DNA from: Fibrobacter sp.
GTDB lineage: Bacteria; Fibrobacterota; Fibrobacteria; Fibrobacterales; Fibrobacteraceae
Reading direction: 5' to 3'
Length of the DNA: 64,000 nt
Assembly (NCBI GenBank): GCA_024398935.1
Contig: JAKSIH010000005.1
Coordinates: forward strand, 1 to 64,000
Made by a program: the position numbers and the translations under genes. Under the pieces are notes generated by a model. It did no database searches. It was not told the DNA's origin and saw only the letters and a program-made list of their open reading frames with translations. Below are positions 8,307 through 16,438 of this stretch, in pieces. Positions within the stretch are counted from its first letter, which is position 1. Every line of letters begins with the position of its first letter.

Positions 8307-9079
8307 TGTCCGCTGGGTGTGAAAGTTCGGCAGCTGGTGAACTGCGCACGCCCTCTCGGGAAGAGATGCTTGCCGCCCTTGTGGAACGACAAGGTGCTGA
8401 GAACGTTCAGAAATTGCAGGCGGCCACGGTGGCTATCTGCGGTCTGGGAGGCCTTGGGTCCAATGTGGCTATTGCTCTAGCTCGTGCCGGCGTAGGCAAG
8501 CTCATTCTCATTGACTTTGACTGCGTCGACGTTACCAATTTGCACCGGCAGCAGTACAAGGCAAGCCAGGTGGGTGTGGCGAAGGCTGTGGCCCTGCCCG
8601 AGAACTTGCGAGAAATTGCCCCTTACATTGAACTGGAATCCCATCAGGTTCGCATCACGGAGGAAAACGTGATGGAACTGGTAGGGAAGGCGGACATCGT
8701 GGTGGAAGCCTTTGACAATGCAGAAGCCAAGGCAATGCTGGTGAACGCCGTGCTGGAACATAATGCGGAAGTTGCATCGGCCATGGCCTCAGGCGAGGAC
8801 TGCGCGAGTCCTTCTGCTGGCAGGGGCTGCGCGAATCCTTTTGCAGGTAATGACTGCGCGGTGGATCAAAAGTTCCTGGTAGCGGCTTCCGGAATGGCAG
8901 GTTTTGGTGATGCCAACAGCATCCAGACTCGCCGTGTATCCAGGAAGTTTTATATGTGTGGTGACGGCGTCAGCGACGTAAACGACGGGGTAGGGCTTGT
9001 GGCTCCCCGCGTCATGGCTTGTGCCGCCCACGAGGCACAGACAGTGGTGCGAATCATCTGCGGCCTTGAGCCAAAGTAG
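8306..9079 (+). CDS. thiF: ThiS adenylyltransferase ThiF
   Basis: A 257-residue E1-like enzyme. The nucleotide-binding GLGGLGSNVAIALARAGVG (about residues 47-65) and LIDFDCVDVTNLHRQQY are clear, with the family end MCGDGVSDVNDGVGLVAPRV. It activates the ThiS C-terminus with ATP. It is translationally coupled to thiS (one-base overlap). Residues about 163-186 hold an extra Gly/Cys/Pro-rich stretch encoded by a 27-bp tandem repeat (8792-8863), not normal for the family. It sits between the adenylation core and the C-terminal part, where a surface loop is likely. Confidence 0.88.
   Translation: MSAGCESSAAGELRTPSREEMLAALVERQGAENVQKLQAATVAICGLGGLGSNVAIALARAGVGKLILIDFDCVDVTNLHRQQYKASQVGVAKAVALPENLREIAPYIELESHQVRITEENVMELVGKADIVVEAFDNAEAKAMLVNAVLEHNAEVASAMASGEDCASPSAGRGCANPFAGNDCAVDQKFLVAASGMAGFGDANSIQTRRVSRKFYMCGDGVSDVNDGVGLVAPRVMACAAHEAQTVVRIICGLEPK
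8792..8863 (+). repeat. 27-bp tandem repeat inside thiF
   Basis: Two full copies (8792-8818, 8819-8845) and a partial third (8846-8863) encode GEDCASPSA, GRGCANPFA and GNDCAV. The unit length keeps the frame. The conserved core of each copy is CTGCGCGA..TCCTT. Confidence 0.8.
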
Positions 9080-9135
9080 TCCCACTTTTTTATTTTTCAA
9101 AAAAAATGTTGAAGTGTGGAAGGTTTCAAAAACCG

Positions 9136-9190
9136 CTCACCTCAAAGCTGCGAAGCAGCGACCTCAAACCTCAAAGCGCCATTGGCGCGC
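9136..9190. repeat. Dispersed CCTCAAA repeat with two variable hairpins
   Basis: The blocks CCTCAAA and GACCTCAAA alternate with the perfect short palindromes GCTGC-gaa-GCAGC (9147-9159) and GCGCC-att-GGCGC (9176-9188). It fills the gap between thiF and thiG. The same architecture with other hairpins occurs at 11409-11475 and 60775-60890. Confidence 0.7.
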
Positions 9191-9198
9191 CCTAAAAG

Positions 9199-9969
9199 AT
9201 GGAAAACGATAAACTGGTTCTTGGCGGTCATGAGTTCAACTCCCGCTTTATTCTTGGTTCTGGCAAGTACTCCCTGAAGTTGATCGAAGCTGCAGTGCAG
9301 TACGCCGGTGCAGAAATCATTACCTGCGCTGTCCGTCGTGCCAATACCAAGGAACACGAAAACATTCTGGATTACATTCCCAAGAGTGCAACCCTTCTGC
9401 CCAATACTTCTGGCGCCCGCAACGCCGACGAAGCGGTCCGTATTGCACGCCTTGCCCGCGAACTGGGCTGCGGCGATTTCGTGAAGATCGAAATCATGCG
9501 GGACTCCAAGTACCTGCTGCCGGACAACTACGAAACCATCAAGGCTACTGAGATCCTTGCCAAGGAAGGCTTTGTGGTGCTGCCTTATATGCACGCCGAC
9601 TTGAACGTTGCCCGCGACCTGGTGAATGCCGGTGCCGCAGCAGTGATGCCTCTGGCCGCTCCCATCGGTTCCAACCGCGGTCTTTCCGCTAAGGATTTCA
9701 TCCAGATTCTCATTGATGAAATCGAGCTTCCCATTATCGTAGACGCCGGTATCGGTAAGCCGTCCCAGGCTTGCGAAGCCATGGAAATGGGTGCTGCTGC
9801 TGTCATGGCAAACACCGCTCTTGCTACTGCCGGTGACTTGCCTCGCATGGCCGCCGCCTTCAAGTCTGCCATCGAAGCTGGCCGCAACGCTTACCTCTCC
9901 GGTATGGGCCGCGTGCTGGTTCGTGGTGCCGCCGCCAGCGATCCCCTTACAGGGTTCCTGCGAGATTAG
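9199..9969 (+). CDS. thiG: Thiazole synthase ThiG
   Basis: A 256-residue TIM-barrel enzyme that builds the thiazole phosphate from deoxyxylulose 5-phosphate, dehydroglycine and ThiS-thiocarboxylate. Lys96 in GDFVKIEIM is at the Schiff-base position; [12 protein letters not shown] and [19 protein letters not shown] form the phosphate-binding end. The length is normal. ATG 9199 follows the CCTCAAA repeat and lacks a good Shine-Dalgarno, as does thiH. Confidence 0.95.
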   Translation: MENDKLVLGGHEFNSRFILGSGKYSLKLIEAAVQYAGAEIITCAVRRANTKEHENILDYIPKSATLLPNTSGARNADEAVRIARLARELGCGDFVKIEIMRDSKYLLPDNYETIKATEILAKEGFVVLPYMHADLNVARDLVNAGAAAVMPLAAPIGSNRGLSAKDFIQILIDEIELPIIVDAGIGKPSQACEAMEMGAAAVMANTALATAGDLPRMAAAFKSAIEAGRNAYLSGMGRVLVRGAAASDPLTGFLRD

Positions 9970-10075
9970 TTTTTAGTAGACAGTGATTAGTGGTTAGTAA
10001 ACAGGGGATGCAGGTAAAGAACGTTTCCGACATCACTAACCGTCAATCACAAATCTCTAACCACTAGCCACTATT

Positions 10076-11407
10076 ATGAATTACAACGACGAACGTTATT
10101 TTATTGATTCCGACACTTTGTCGCCGGAGGCTTTGGAACGCAAGCACCGCATCGAGACCGACCCCAGTGCCCGCACAAACCACATGGAATACATGAAGGG
10201 CATGGAAGTCATCAAGTCCGACATCTACGACAAGGTCATGGGTCATGTGGATTCCGTAGACTTTAGCAAGTACACTGCCCGGGATGTGCTGGCCGCATTG
10301 GATCATCACACTTGCACCGTGGAAGATTTCAAGGCGCTCCTTTCTCCTGCCGCCGCTCCCTTCCTGGAAAAGATGGCCCAGAAGGCAAAACTGGAAACCA
10401 GCAAGCACTTTGGCAATACGGTCTATTTCTTTACTCCGCTGTACATCGCCAACTACTGCGAAAACTACTGCGTCTATTGCGGTTTCAACTGCTACAACAA
10501 AATCAAGCGCATGCAGCTTTCCATGGAGCAGATTGAGCGCGAAATGAAAATCATCGCCGACAGCGGCATGGAAGAAGTGCTGATCCTTACCGGCGAAAGC
10601 CGCGCCAAGAGCAGCGTGGAATACATCGGCGAAGCCTGCAAGATTGCCCACAAGTACTTCCGTATGGTGGGTGTGGAAGTTTACCCCATGAACACCGACG
10701 AATACAAGTACCTCCACGAATGTGGGGTAGACTACGTGACGGTCTTCCAGGAAACCTACGACAAGGTTCGTTACGAACAACTTCACCTGCTGGGTCACAA
10801 GAGAATTTATCCGTACCGCTTCGATTCCCAGGAACGCGCCCTTATGGGTGGTATGCGCGGCTGCGGTTTTTCCGCGTTGCTTGGCCTTTCCGACTTCCGC
10901 AAGGATGCCCTGGCCAGCGCCCTCCATGTGTTCTACCTGCAGAAGAAGTACCCTCATGCAGAAATGAGCCTGTCCTGCCCCCGCCTTCGCCCCATCGTAA
11001 ATAACGACAAGATCAATCCTCTTGACGTTCACGAAAAGGAACTTTGCCAGGTACTGTGCGCCTACCGCATCTTCATGCCCTTCGTTGGCATTACCGTCTC
11101 CAGCCGCGAATCCAAGGAATTCCGTAACGGCATCGTAAAGATTGCCGCTACCAAGGTTTCCGCAGGGGTTTCCACCGGCGTTGGCGACCACGAGGAAAAG
11201 TACAAGAAGGACGAATGCAAACCCCGCACCACCGAGGAAAACGCCCGTGCAGCACAAACCGGTGGCAACGCCGCTGCAACGGAATCCGAAGATGCTGGCG
11301 GCGACGAACAGTTTGAAATCAACGACTCCCGTAGTTTCGATACCATGTACAAGGACATCAGCGGCGAAGGCCTCCAGCCCGTACTGAACGACTATTTGTA
11401 TGTGTAA
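10076..11407 (+). CDS. thiH: 2-iminoacetate synthase ThiH (radical SAM)
   Basis: A 443-residue protein. The radical-SAM cluster motif CxxxCxxC is Cys128, Cys132 and Cys135 (YCENYCVYCGFN). It cleaves tyrosine to give dehydroglycine for ThiG. The C-terminal part has the family end (GDEQFEINDSRSFD, then LQPVLNDYLYV), but about 35 extra low-complexity, charged residues (about 375-410, Lys/Glu/Ala/Thr-rich) are inserted before it, making it longer than the usual 370-ish residues. Spacing from thiG is 106 bases, filled with 7-base-type repeats (TAGTGGTTAGT), and no clear ribosome binding site is seen. Confidence 0.92.
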   Translation: MNYNDERYFIDSDTLSPEALERKHRIETDPSARTNHMEYMKGMEVIKSDIYDKVMGHVDSVDFSKYTARDVLAALDHHTCTVEDFKALLSPAAAPFLEKMAQKAKLETSKHFGNTVYFFTPLYIANYCENYCVYCGFNCYNKIKRMQLSMEQIEREMKIIADSGMEEVLILTGESRAKSSVEYIGEACKIAHKYFRMVGVEVYPMNTDEYKYLHECGVDYVTVFQETYDKVRYEQLHLLGHKRIYPYRFDSQERALMGGMRGCGFSALLGLSDFRKDALASALHVFYLQKKYPHAEMSLSCPRLRPIVNNDKINPLDVHEKELCQVLCAYRIFMPFVGITVSSRESKEFRNGIVKIAATKVSAGVSTGVGDHEEKYKKDECKPRTTEENARAAQTGGNAAATESEDAGGDEQFEINDSRSFDTMYKDISGEGLQPVLNDYLYV

Positions 11408-11408
11408 A

Positions 11409-11475
11409 AGACTTGAGGTCGCTTCGCTTTGAGGCTTGAGGTCGTTCGCATCCTACGGATGCTCACTTTGAGCAC
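11409..11475. repeat. Dispersed CCTCAAA repeat (inverse orientation)
   Basis: TTGAGGTC and TTTGAGG blocks enclose variable hairpins GCATCC-tac-GGATGC (11448-11462) and GCTCA-ctt-TGAGC (11461-11473). It directly follows thiH. No terminator-like T run accompanies it. Confidence 0.65.
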
Positions 11476-11553
11476 AAGACAATGTGGCTTTTTATAGGTT
11501 GTAGTGAAAAAATGCTAGATTGTTGATGTTGAAAACGAGTAGAAGGCTTTTCA

Positions 11554-13104
11554 GTGGTTCATACGCTTTATTGGGTAACGGCCCTTACATACGCTGTTGT
11601 TCTTTCGATTATTTTAAGCCACGCATATTACTGCCGTGACGAACGGTCTCCTGTTGACAAGGCCTACCGAGTCCTTCTTTCCTGGTGCGTTTTCTTTTGC
11701 CTTCAGGATGCCGCCTGGGGCTTGATCGCTGTTGCGGGGAAGACTGATACGCCTCTGTTTATTAGCTCATCCTTGTTCCATTTGGCGACGGTGGTGACGG
11801 CAAATTTCTGGTTGCATTTTGTCCTGACATACCTCAAGAATGAGATCCGGTGGCCTAAAGTTTATCGATTGATTGGCATCGGGATTGCAGTCTGTCAGTT
11901 GGGCCTGGTTGCCCGAAATTTCTTTGTGCCAACTATTTTTACGATTTCCGATGGCGTATACATTACAGAAAAATATCGTAATCTGGCTTTTCTGAATCAG
12001 TATCTGTTCTATGTGATTATCGGCATCATAACGGCGCTGGCCTTTACCAAGGCGAAGGGGAAAATTCGAAAGAAATACTTTGCTGTTTTGATGTTTGTGA
12101 TGGCTCCCATATTTATGGGGGGCTTCCAGCTGCTTTACCCCGATGCGCCTTTTTATTCGGTAGGCGCATTTGTGGGATGTTGTATTATCCATGTCTTTAT
12201 TGTTGCTAAGGAACGTGATGATCGTCTGATTACCGCATCGACGATGGATTCCTTGACCGGAGTCTATAACCGGAATGCCTATGAGGAAGATTACCTTCTG
12301 CTCAAGAATTCCCCGATGCCGGATAATTTGATTTTCTATTCCATCGACATCAACGGCCTTAAGGAAGCGAACGATTTCTATGGGCATGAAGCGGGCGACG
12401 AACTGATTCAGGGAGCGGCAACTTGCATTCTGAACGCCTTTGCGGGAAGCGGTAAGATTTATCGTGTGGGTGGTGATGAGTTTGTCGTGGTCATCAGCAC
12501 CGATGTGGAAGGCTCCTATTACAAGAATAAGCTTTCAGATGAGATTATCAACTGGAAGGGACGTCTTGTAGAAGAGCTGGCCTTGTCTATCGGTTATGTG
12601 GAAAAGCGCACTGTGCCAGATGCTAGCCTTGTAGAAATCAAGAATGCGGCTGACCAGATGATGTATCGTGACAAGGAAATGTACTACATGACGAAGGGCG
12701 TGGATCGCCGCGGCCGCCGCGAGGCCTATGACGCCATCTGCAAGTCCTATACCAAGATTCTAAAGGTGGACTTGACCAGCGATACCTTCAGCATTATCCA
12801 AATGAACCAGGGAGAGAAGAACCAGCAGATGGGTTTCTCCGACAGCATTTCCACATGGCTGCATAATTTTGGAACATCGGGTCAGGTTCATCCGGATGAC
12901 TTGAAGACGTATTTAGACAACACTGGTTTGGATTTTTTGCGTTCCCATTTTGCAAGTGGTAAAAAGTCTCTGGAAATATTCTATCGTAGAAAGTCCGAGA
13001 ACGGATTCCGCTCCGTAATGATGGAAATGTTAAGATCCGACGACTACAGCGATTCTAAGCAGTTGCTTTTCCTGTTTGTCAAAGATATCGAAATGAAGGC
13101 ATAA
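11554..13104 (+). CDS. Membrane-bound diguanylate cyclase (GGDEF)
   Basis: A 516-residue protein. Residues 1-225 contain about seven hydrophobic segments, a probable 7TM sensor. Residues about 230-395 are a GGDEF domain with DSLTGVYNRNAYEED and an intact RVGGDEF, so cyclic-di-GMP synthesis is likely. No RxxD inhibitory site is seen five residues before GGDEF. Residues about 400-516 form an extra C-terminal domain I do not recognise with certainty; it has a PAS-like flavour (HPDDLKTYL). The gene starts at GTG 11554. It is unusual in lying between thiH and thiE. Confidence 0.85.
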   Translation: MVHTLYWVTALTYAVVLSIILSHAYYCRDERSPVDKAYRVLLSWCVFFCLQDAAWGLIAVAGKTDTPLFISSSLFHLATVVTANFWLHFVLTYLKNEIRWPKVYRLIGIGIAVCQLGLVARNFFVPTIFTISDGVYITEKYRNLAFLNQYLFYVIIGIITALAFTKAKGKIRKKYFAVLMFVMAPIFMGGFQLLYPDAPFYSVGAFVGCCIIHVFIVAKERDDRLITASTMDSLTGVYNRNAYEEDYLLLKNSPMPDNLIFYSIDINGLKEANDFYGHEAGDELIQGAATCILNAFAGSGKIYRVGGDEFVVVISTDVEGSYYKNKLSDEIINWKGRLVEELALSIGYVEKRTVPDASLVEIKNAADQMMYRDKEMYYMTKGVDRRGRREAYDAICKSYTKILKVDLTSDTFSIIQMNQGEKNQQMGFSDSISTWLHNFGTSGQVHPDDLKTYLDNTGLDFLRSHFASGKKSLEIFYRRKSENGFRSVMMEMLRSDDYSDSKQLLFLFVKDIEMKA

Positions 13105-13110
13105 CAATTT

Positions 13111-13734
13111 ATGAAGCTTGATACCACCCTCTATTTTATTACCGATAGTTCTACTGTTCCCGCCGAAAAGTTTTTGCCTTCTGTGGAGGCCGCCTGCAAG
13201 GGTGGCGCCACCATCATCCAGCTTCGCGAAAAGAACAAGTCCACCCGCGAATACATGGAACTTGCCGCAAGCGTTCACGAAATCACCAGCCGCTACAACG
13301 TGCCGCTGATTATCGATGACCGCGTGGATGTGGCTCTCGCTATTGGTGCCGAAGGTGTTCATGTGGGGCAGACCGACATGCCGGTGGAAACCGCCCGCAA
13401 GCTCATGGGCCCGGATAAGATTGTGGGAGCCACCACCAAGACGGTGCCACAGGCTCTTGAAGCCTATGAACAGGGCGCAGACTATTGCGGCGTGGGTGCC
13501 ATTTACCCGACAACCACCAAGGTGGTTACCATCCTCACAAGCGTAGACACCTTGAAAGAAATCGTAAAGGCAGTTCCTATTCCGGTGAATGCCATCGGCG
13601 GCCTGAACAAGGACAACATTCATGTTTTGGCTGGCTCCGGAATCGCTGGCATTTGCGCCGTATCCGCAATACAAAAGGCAGCTGATCCTGAAACCGCTGC
13701 CCGTGAACTTAAGTCCGCTTTTCTTTCACTATAG
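13111..13734 (+). CDS. thiE: Thiamine-phosphate synthase ThiE
   Basis: A 207-residue TIM-barrel enzyme joining HMP-PP and thiazole phosphate to thiamine phosphate. Visible family motifs are TIIQLREKNKSTREYME, LIIDDRVDVALAIGAEGVHVGQTDMP and VGAIYPTTTK, with the end VNAIGGLN...AGICAVSAI. It starts six bases after the GGDEF stop, so the two are probably co-transcribed. Its stop is only 18 bases from the convergent M23 gene. Confidence 0.94.
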   Translation: MKLDTTLYFITDSSTVPAEKFLPSVEAACKGGATIIQLREKNKSTREYMELAASVHEITSRYNVPLIIDDRVDVALAIGAEGVHVGQTDMPVETARKLMGPDKIVGATTKTVPQALEAYEQGADYCGVGAIYPTTTKVVTILTSVDTLKEIVKAVPIPVNAIGGLNKDNIHVLAGSGIAGICAVSAIQKAADPETAARELKSAFLSL

Positions 13735-13752
13735 TTGGTTCGCTCGTGGTCT

Positions 13753-14601
13753 TTACCACTGCTGGCTGCCTTTCAGTTTTTGACCTATTCTTAAAGGCTT
13801 GTCACTGGAAATATTGTTGATCCTGCAGAGCGCCTTGACAGAAATGTTGAACCACTTGGCGATGCCCTCTAGGGTGTCGCCGCTTTTTACTATGTAAAAG
13901 TTGTCCTTCTGTAGTCTGGCCTGCATTTTGCGATGGGCTTGAATCACCTTTTTCTTGTCCAGGTGGTCTGCTCCTTCTGCAATTTTCCAGTTAGGGAAGT
14001 CTATGACGGTAACAGGGTCGATGTTTACCTTGCCATAGCGAATTTCAAAGTGCAGATGGGCGCCGGAAGAACGACCCGTGTTTCCGCCAAGTCCGACAAT
14101 ATCGCCCGGGAAAACAACGTCTCCAACCTTTACGCTGCGCTTTGACAGATGTCCGTACAAAGTAAGCAAACCGCCTTCGTGTTCCACCAGGACATAGTGT
14201 CCGTATCCGCCTTCGTTATACTTGGACATAATGACTTTTCCGGGGTAGGCGGCAACGATGGGCTCGTTTAGGATAACCTGTACATCGACTCCGCGATGGA
14301 GACGGTGGTCCCGGATTCCATAGGGCGAACCAAGCTTTGCTTCATGGGTAACGGGGATAAGCAGGTTTGAAAAGTCAAAAAAACTGGTGTCCTTCTCCGG
14401 TTCCTGTTTCTGTACCAGTTCCGTCGGTTCCTCGGTCCGTGTCTCTGCGGGTTCTTCCTTTTCCACTGTAGGCGGTGTGGACTGCATTTCGTTAAGGTCC
14501 ACGACCTCAACGTTCTGTCCTTCTGCAGTTGAAGGCTCTCCGGAGGCAAATCCGGGAGACAAAAGCAAAAGGCTAGAAATGCAAATTCCAAAAAACTTCA
14601 T
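13753..14601 (-). CDS. M23 peptidase with C-terminal LysM
   Basis: A 282-residue envelope protein. It has an N-terminal signal peptide (MKFFGICISSLLLLSPGFAS), a Glu/Thr/Pro-rich linker (about 20-75), an M23 domain with zinc-binding LHRGVDV and HLHFEI motifs (about 90-200), and a LysM peptidoglycan-binding motif at the end (YIVKSGDTLEGIAKWFNIS). Domain order is reversed compared with NlpD-like proteins, where LysM comes first. It is either a cell-wall hydrolase or an activator of amidases. It is followed by the DUF486 gene five bases upstream on the same strand. Confidence 0.88.
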   Translation of the reverse strand: MKFFGICISSLLLLSPGFASGEPSTAEGQNVEVVDLNEMQSTPPTVEKEEPAETRTEEPTELVQKQEPEKDTSFFDFSNLLIPVTHEAKLGSPYGIRDHRLHRGVDVQVILNEPIVAAYPGKVIMSKYNEGGYGHYVLVEHEGGLLTLYGHLSKRSVKVGDVVFPGDIVGLGGNTGRSSGAHLHFEIRYGKVNIDPVTVIDFPNWKIAEGADHLDKKKVIQAHRKMQARLQKDNFYIVKSGDTLEGIAKWFNISVKALCRINNISSDKPLRIGQKLKGSQQW

Positions 14602-14605
14602 CGGA

Positions 14606-14977
14606 CTATTTCAAGAATGCGAAAAAGACGGCTGCAATTATAAAAATAAATGCGACGATGTGATTCCACTGAAGGGTTTCTGTATGGAAAACTGTTACCG
14701 CAATGACCGTAAATATGGTCAGGGAGATGGCTTCCTGGATGATTTTCAGCTGCATCAGGCTAAATGGACCGCCATTAATGCGGCTGCCGATGGAGTTGGC
14801 GGGAATCATGAAACAGTATTCCAGAAGGGCTAGTCCCCAGCTTGCGAGAATGACGAGGATCAGGGGCCAGTCCGTGCTGATGTGCATTTCTTTCAGCTTT
14901 AGGTTGCCGTACCAGGCGAAGGTCATAAAGACATTGGAACAGCAGAGGAGGAGGATTGTGAATATTCCGGCACGCAT
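14606..14977 (-). CDS. DUF486 (DMT-like) membrane protein
   Basis: A 123-residue protein with four hydrophobic helices, the size and pattern of the DUF486 family related to small drug/metabolite transporters. Recognisable segments are FMTFAWYGNLK, WGLALLEYCFMIPANSIGS and the C-terminal helix IVAFIFIIAAVFFAF. Transport function is predicted only. Upstream (14978-15098) is a stretch of simple repeats, so its promoter is not obvious. Confidence 0.82.
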   Translation of the reverse strand: MRAGIFTILLLCCSNVFMTFAWYGNLKLKEMHISTDWPLILVILASWGLALLEYCFMIPANSIGSRINGGPFSLMQLKIIQEAISLTIFTVIAVTVFHTETLQWNHIVAFIFIIAAVFFAFLK

Positions 14978-14980
14978 GAT

Positions 14981-15118
14981 AGTGAAGAGTGAACAGTGAA
15001 TAGTGAATAGTGAAGAGTGAATAGTGAAGAGTGAATAGTGAAGAGTGAAGAATGAAAGATGAAGGATGAAGAATGAAAGATGAATAGTGGTCTACTGTCT
15101 ACTGTCTACTGCCTACTA
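14981..15118. repeat. Heptanucleotide repeat tract (AGTGAAT / AGACAGT types)
   Basis: About fifteen imperfect 7-base units (AGTGAAT, AGTGAAG, GATGAAG) are followed by three copies of TCTACTG. The last part reaches into the 3' end of the DUF4416 gene. Similar units occur at 9970-10070 and 61375-61405. Confidence 0.75.
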
Positions 15119-15680
15119 TAATGTTCCTAAGCCTGTAGGGTCGTCCTGTGGAATGCTGATAGGCAAGTCTTGCCCGGACCTGTTCCAGATACTTGATGTA
15201 GGTTTCGCTCTGGTAGTCGCGATAAGTCCAGTCAAAGGCATGGAAATGTCCATCCTGGAAATAGAGGGTCGGTTCCACGAAAATGCCCCGTTGCATATAG
15301 ACTCGCTGGCGCTGGTCCTTGGTGGTTGCCAGGAAAAACTGTCCCAATGTCATATAGCCAGGATCCAGGTTTACCGGACGAAGGCCCGGGGTTCCCGCCT
15401 TTTCTGCAATATCCAGTTCCACCTCGTTAGTCCAAAGCTTGATGTCCACGATATCAGTGCGGTCCACCAAATTTTCGTAACTGAAGAAGGCGCGGACAGG
15501 GGCTGCACCAATTTCGTCGATGTAGTAGTTCGTGAAGGTGAAGGGGAATGGGGGGAGGTTTAGGTCTTCTTCACCAAAGCGGTTCCGCAGGGTTTCGCGA
15601 ACACCTTCAACGGCTGTCTCGTCTTTTGCGAGAATTCCTACGATGATTTTTACCTTTGCAGGTTCCCTGATGGCGCCCAT
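15099..15680 (-). CDS. DUF4416 family protein
   Basis: A 193-residue cytoplasmic protein matching DUF4416: PAKVKIIVGILA at the start, FTNYYIDEIG and LDPGYMTLGQFFLATTKDQ in the middle, then DGHFHAFDWTYRDYQS. Its function is not established. The last five residues (VGSRQ) and the stop codon are supplied by the simple-repeat tract, so the natural C-terminus may have been altered. It overlaps no neighbour and is two bases from the glutamine cyclotransferase gene. Confidence 0.82.
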   Translation of the reverse strand: MGAIREPAKVKIIVGILAKDETAVEGVRETLRNRFGEEDLNLPPFPFTFTNYYIDEIGAAPVRAFFSYENLVDRTDIVDIKLWTNEVELDIAEKAGTPGLRPVNLDPGYMTLGQFFLATTKDQRQRVYMQRGIFVEPTLYFQDGHFHAFDWTYRDYQSETYIKYLEQVRARLAYQHSTGRPYRLRNIIVGSRQ

Positions 15681-15682
15681 TG

Positions 15683-16438
15683 TTACTGAAAGTCCTTTAT
15701 CTTGTAAATCTGGGGCCAGTTCTTTCCTGTAATCCAGAGGTCCTTTCCGTCGTAGGCGATTCCGTTTAGTACATCCATATCGGGATATTTTTTCCGGAGA
15801 TCGTTTACCTTGTCCGTGAAGTCCAGGTATTTTTGGACCTTTCCGCTAGGCAGTTCGATGACTGCGATCAGGTTTGTCTGCCAGATGTTTGCGTAAAGAG
15901 TGTTTCCGATTACTTCCAGCTCGTTCAGCATGGAAATACTGTATTTGTCGTCCTTGATGTCAACGGTCCGCTTTAAGGACATGTCCTTGGGCGAAAACTG
16001 AAGGATCTTGTTACTGCCGTTGCTCATGAGCAGCACATCTCTCCAGAAGGTGAGCCCCCATCCCTCGGTAGGAATGGCAAACTCCGCTACCAGCTTAAAG
16101 GGTTTTCTCTGGATGACAAATCCCTTTTTTGCCTTCCAGGTCACCATGAAAATGTTTTCGCCAATGATGGTGGAACCCTCTCCGAAAAACTGCGGGTTCA
16201 GTCTAATGGAGTCCAGGACTTCCCCTTCCAGGGTTCGGCGGTATAGCCCGGACTTTCCATAGAGGCCCGTGCTTTCGATCAGTTCCTTTCCGTCAAAGAA
16301 AAGTCCCTGGGTAAAGTGGTCCGTAGGGTGGGAAACCGAGTCTACAATTGTAGGTGTAATGCGCGGTGCGCTGGGACCATTAGCCCATGCGACGAAGGAG
16401 GCGGTCAACAGAGATAGGATTAGTTTCCGAAAGTCCAT
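15683..16438 (-). CDS. Glutaminyl-peptide cyclotransferase (beta-propeller type)
   Basis: A 251-residue protein with an N-terminal signal peptide (LILSLLTASFVAWANG) and the plant/bacterial glutamine cyclotransferase propeller. Signature segments are HFTQGLFFDG, ESTGLYGKSG, NELEVIGNTLYANIWQTN and VLNGIAYDG. It probably cyclises N-terminal Gln to pyroglutamate on exported proteins. It overlaps the preceding outer-membrane gene by 19 bases, so the two are translationally coupled. Confidence 0.88.
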   Translation of the reverse strand: MDFRKLILSLLTASFVAWANGPSAPRITPTIVDSVSHPTDHFTQGLFFDGKELIESTGLYGKSGLYRRTLEGEVLDSIRLNPQFFGEGSTIIGENIFMVTWKAKKGFVIQRKPFKLVAEFAIPTEGWGLTFWRDVLLMSNGSNKILQFSPKDMSLKRTVDIKDDKYSISMLNELEVIGNTLYANIWQTNLIAVIELPSGKVQKYLDFTDKVNDLRKKYPDMDVLNGIAYDGKDLWITGKNWPQIYKIKDFQ

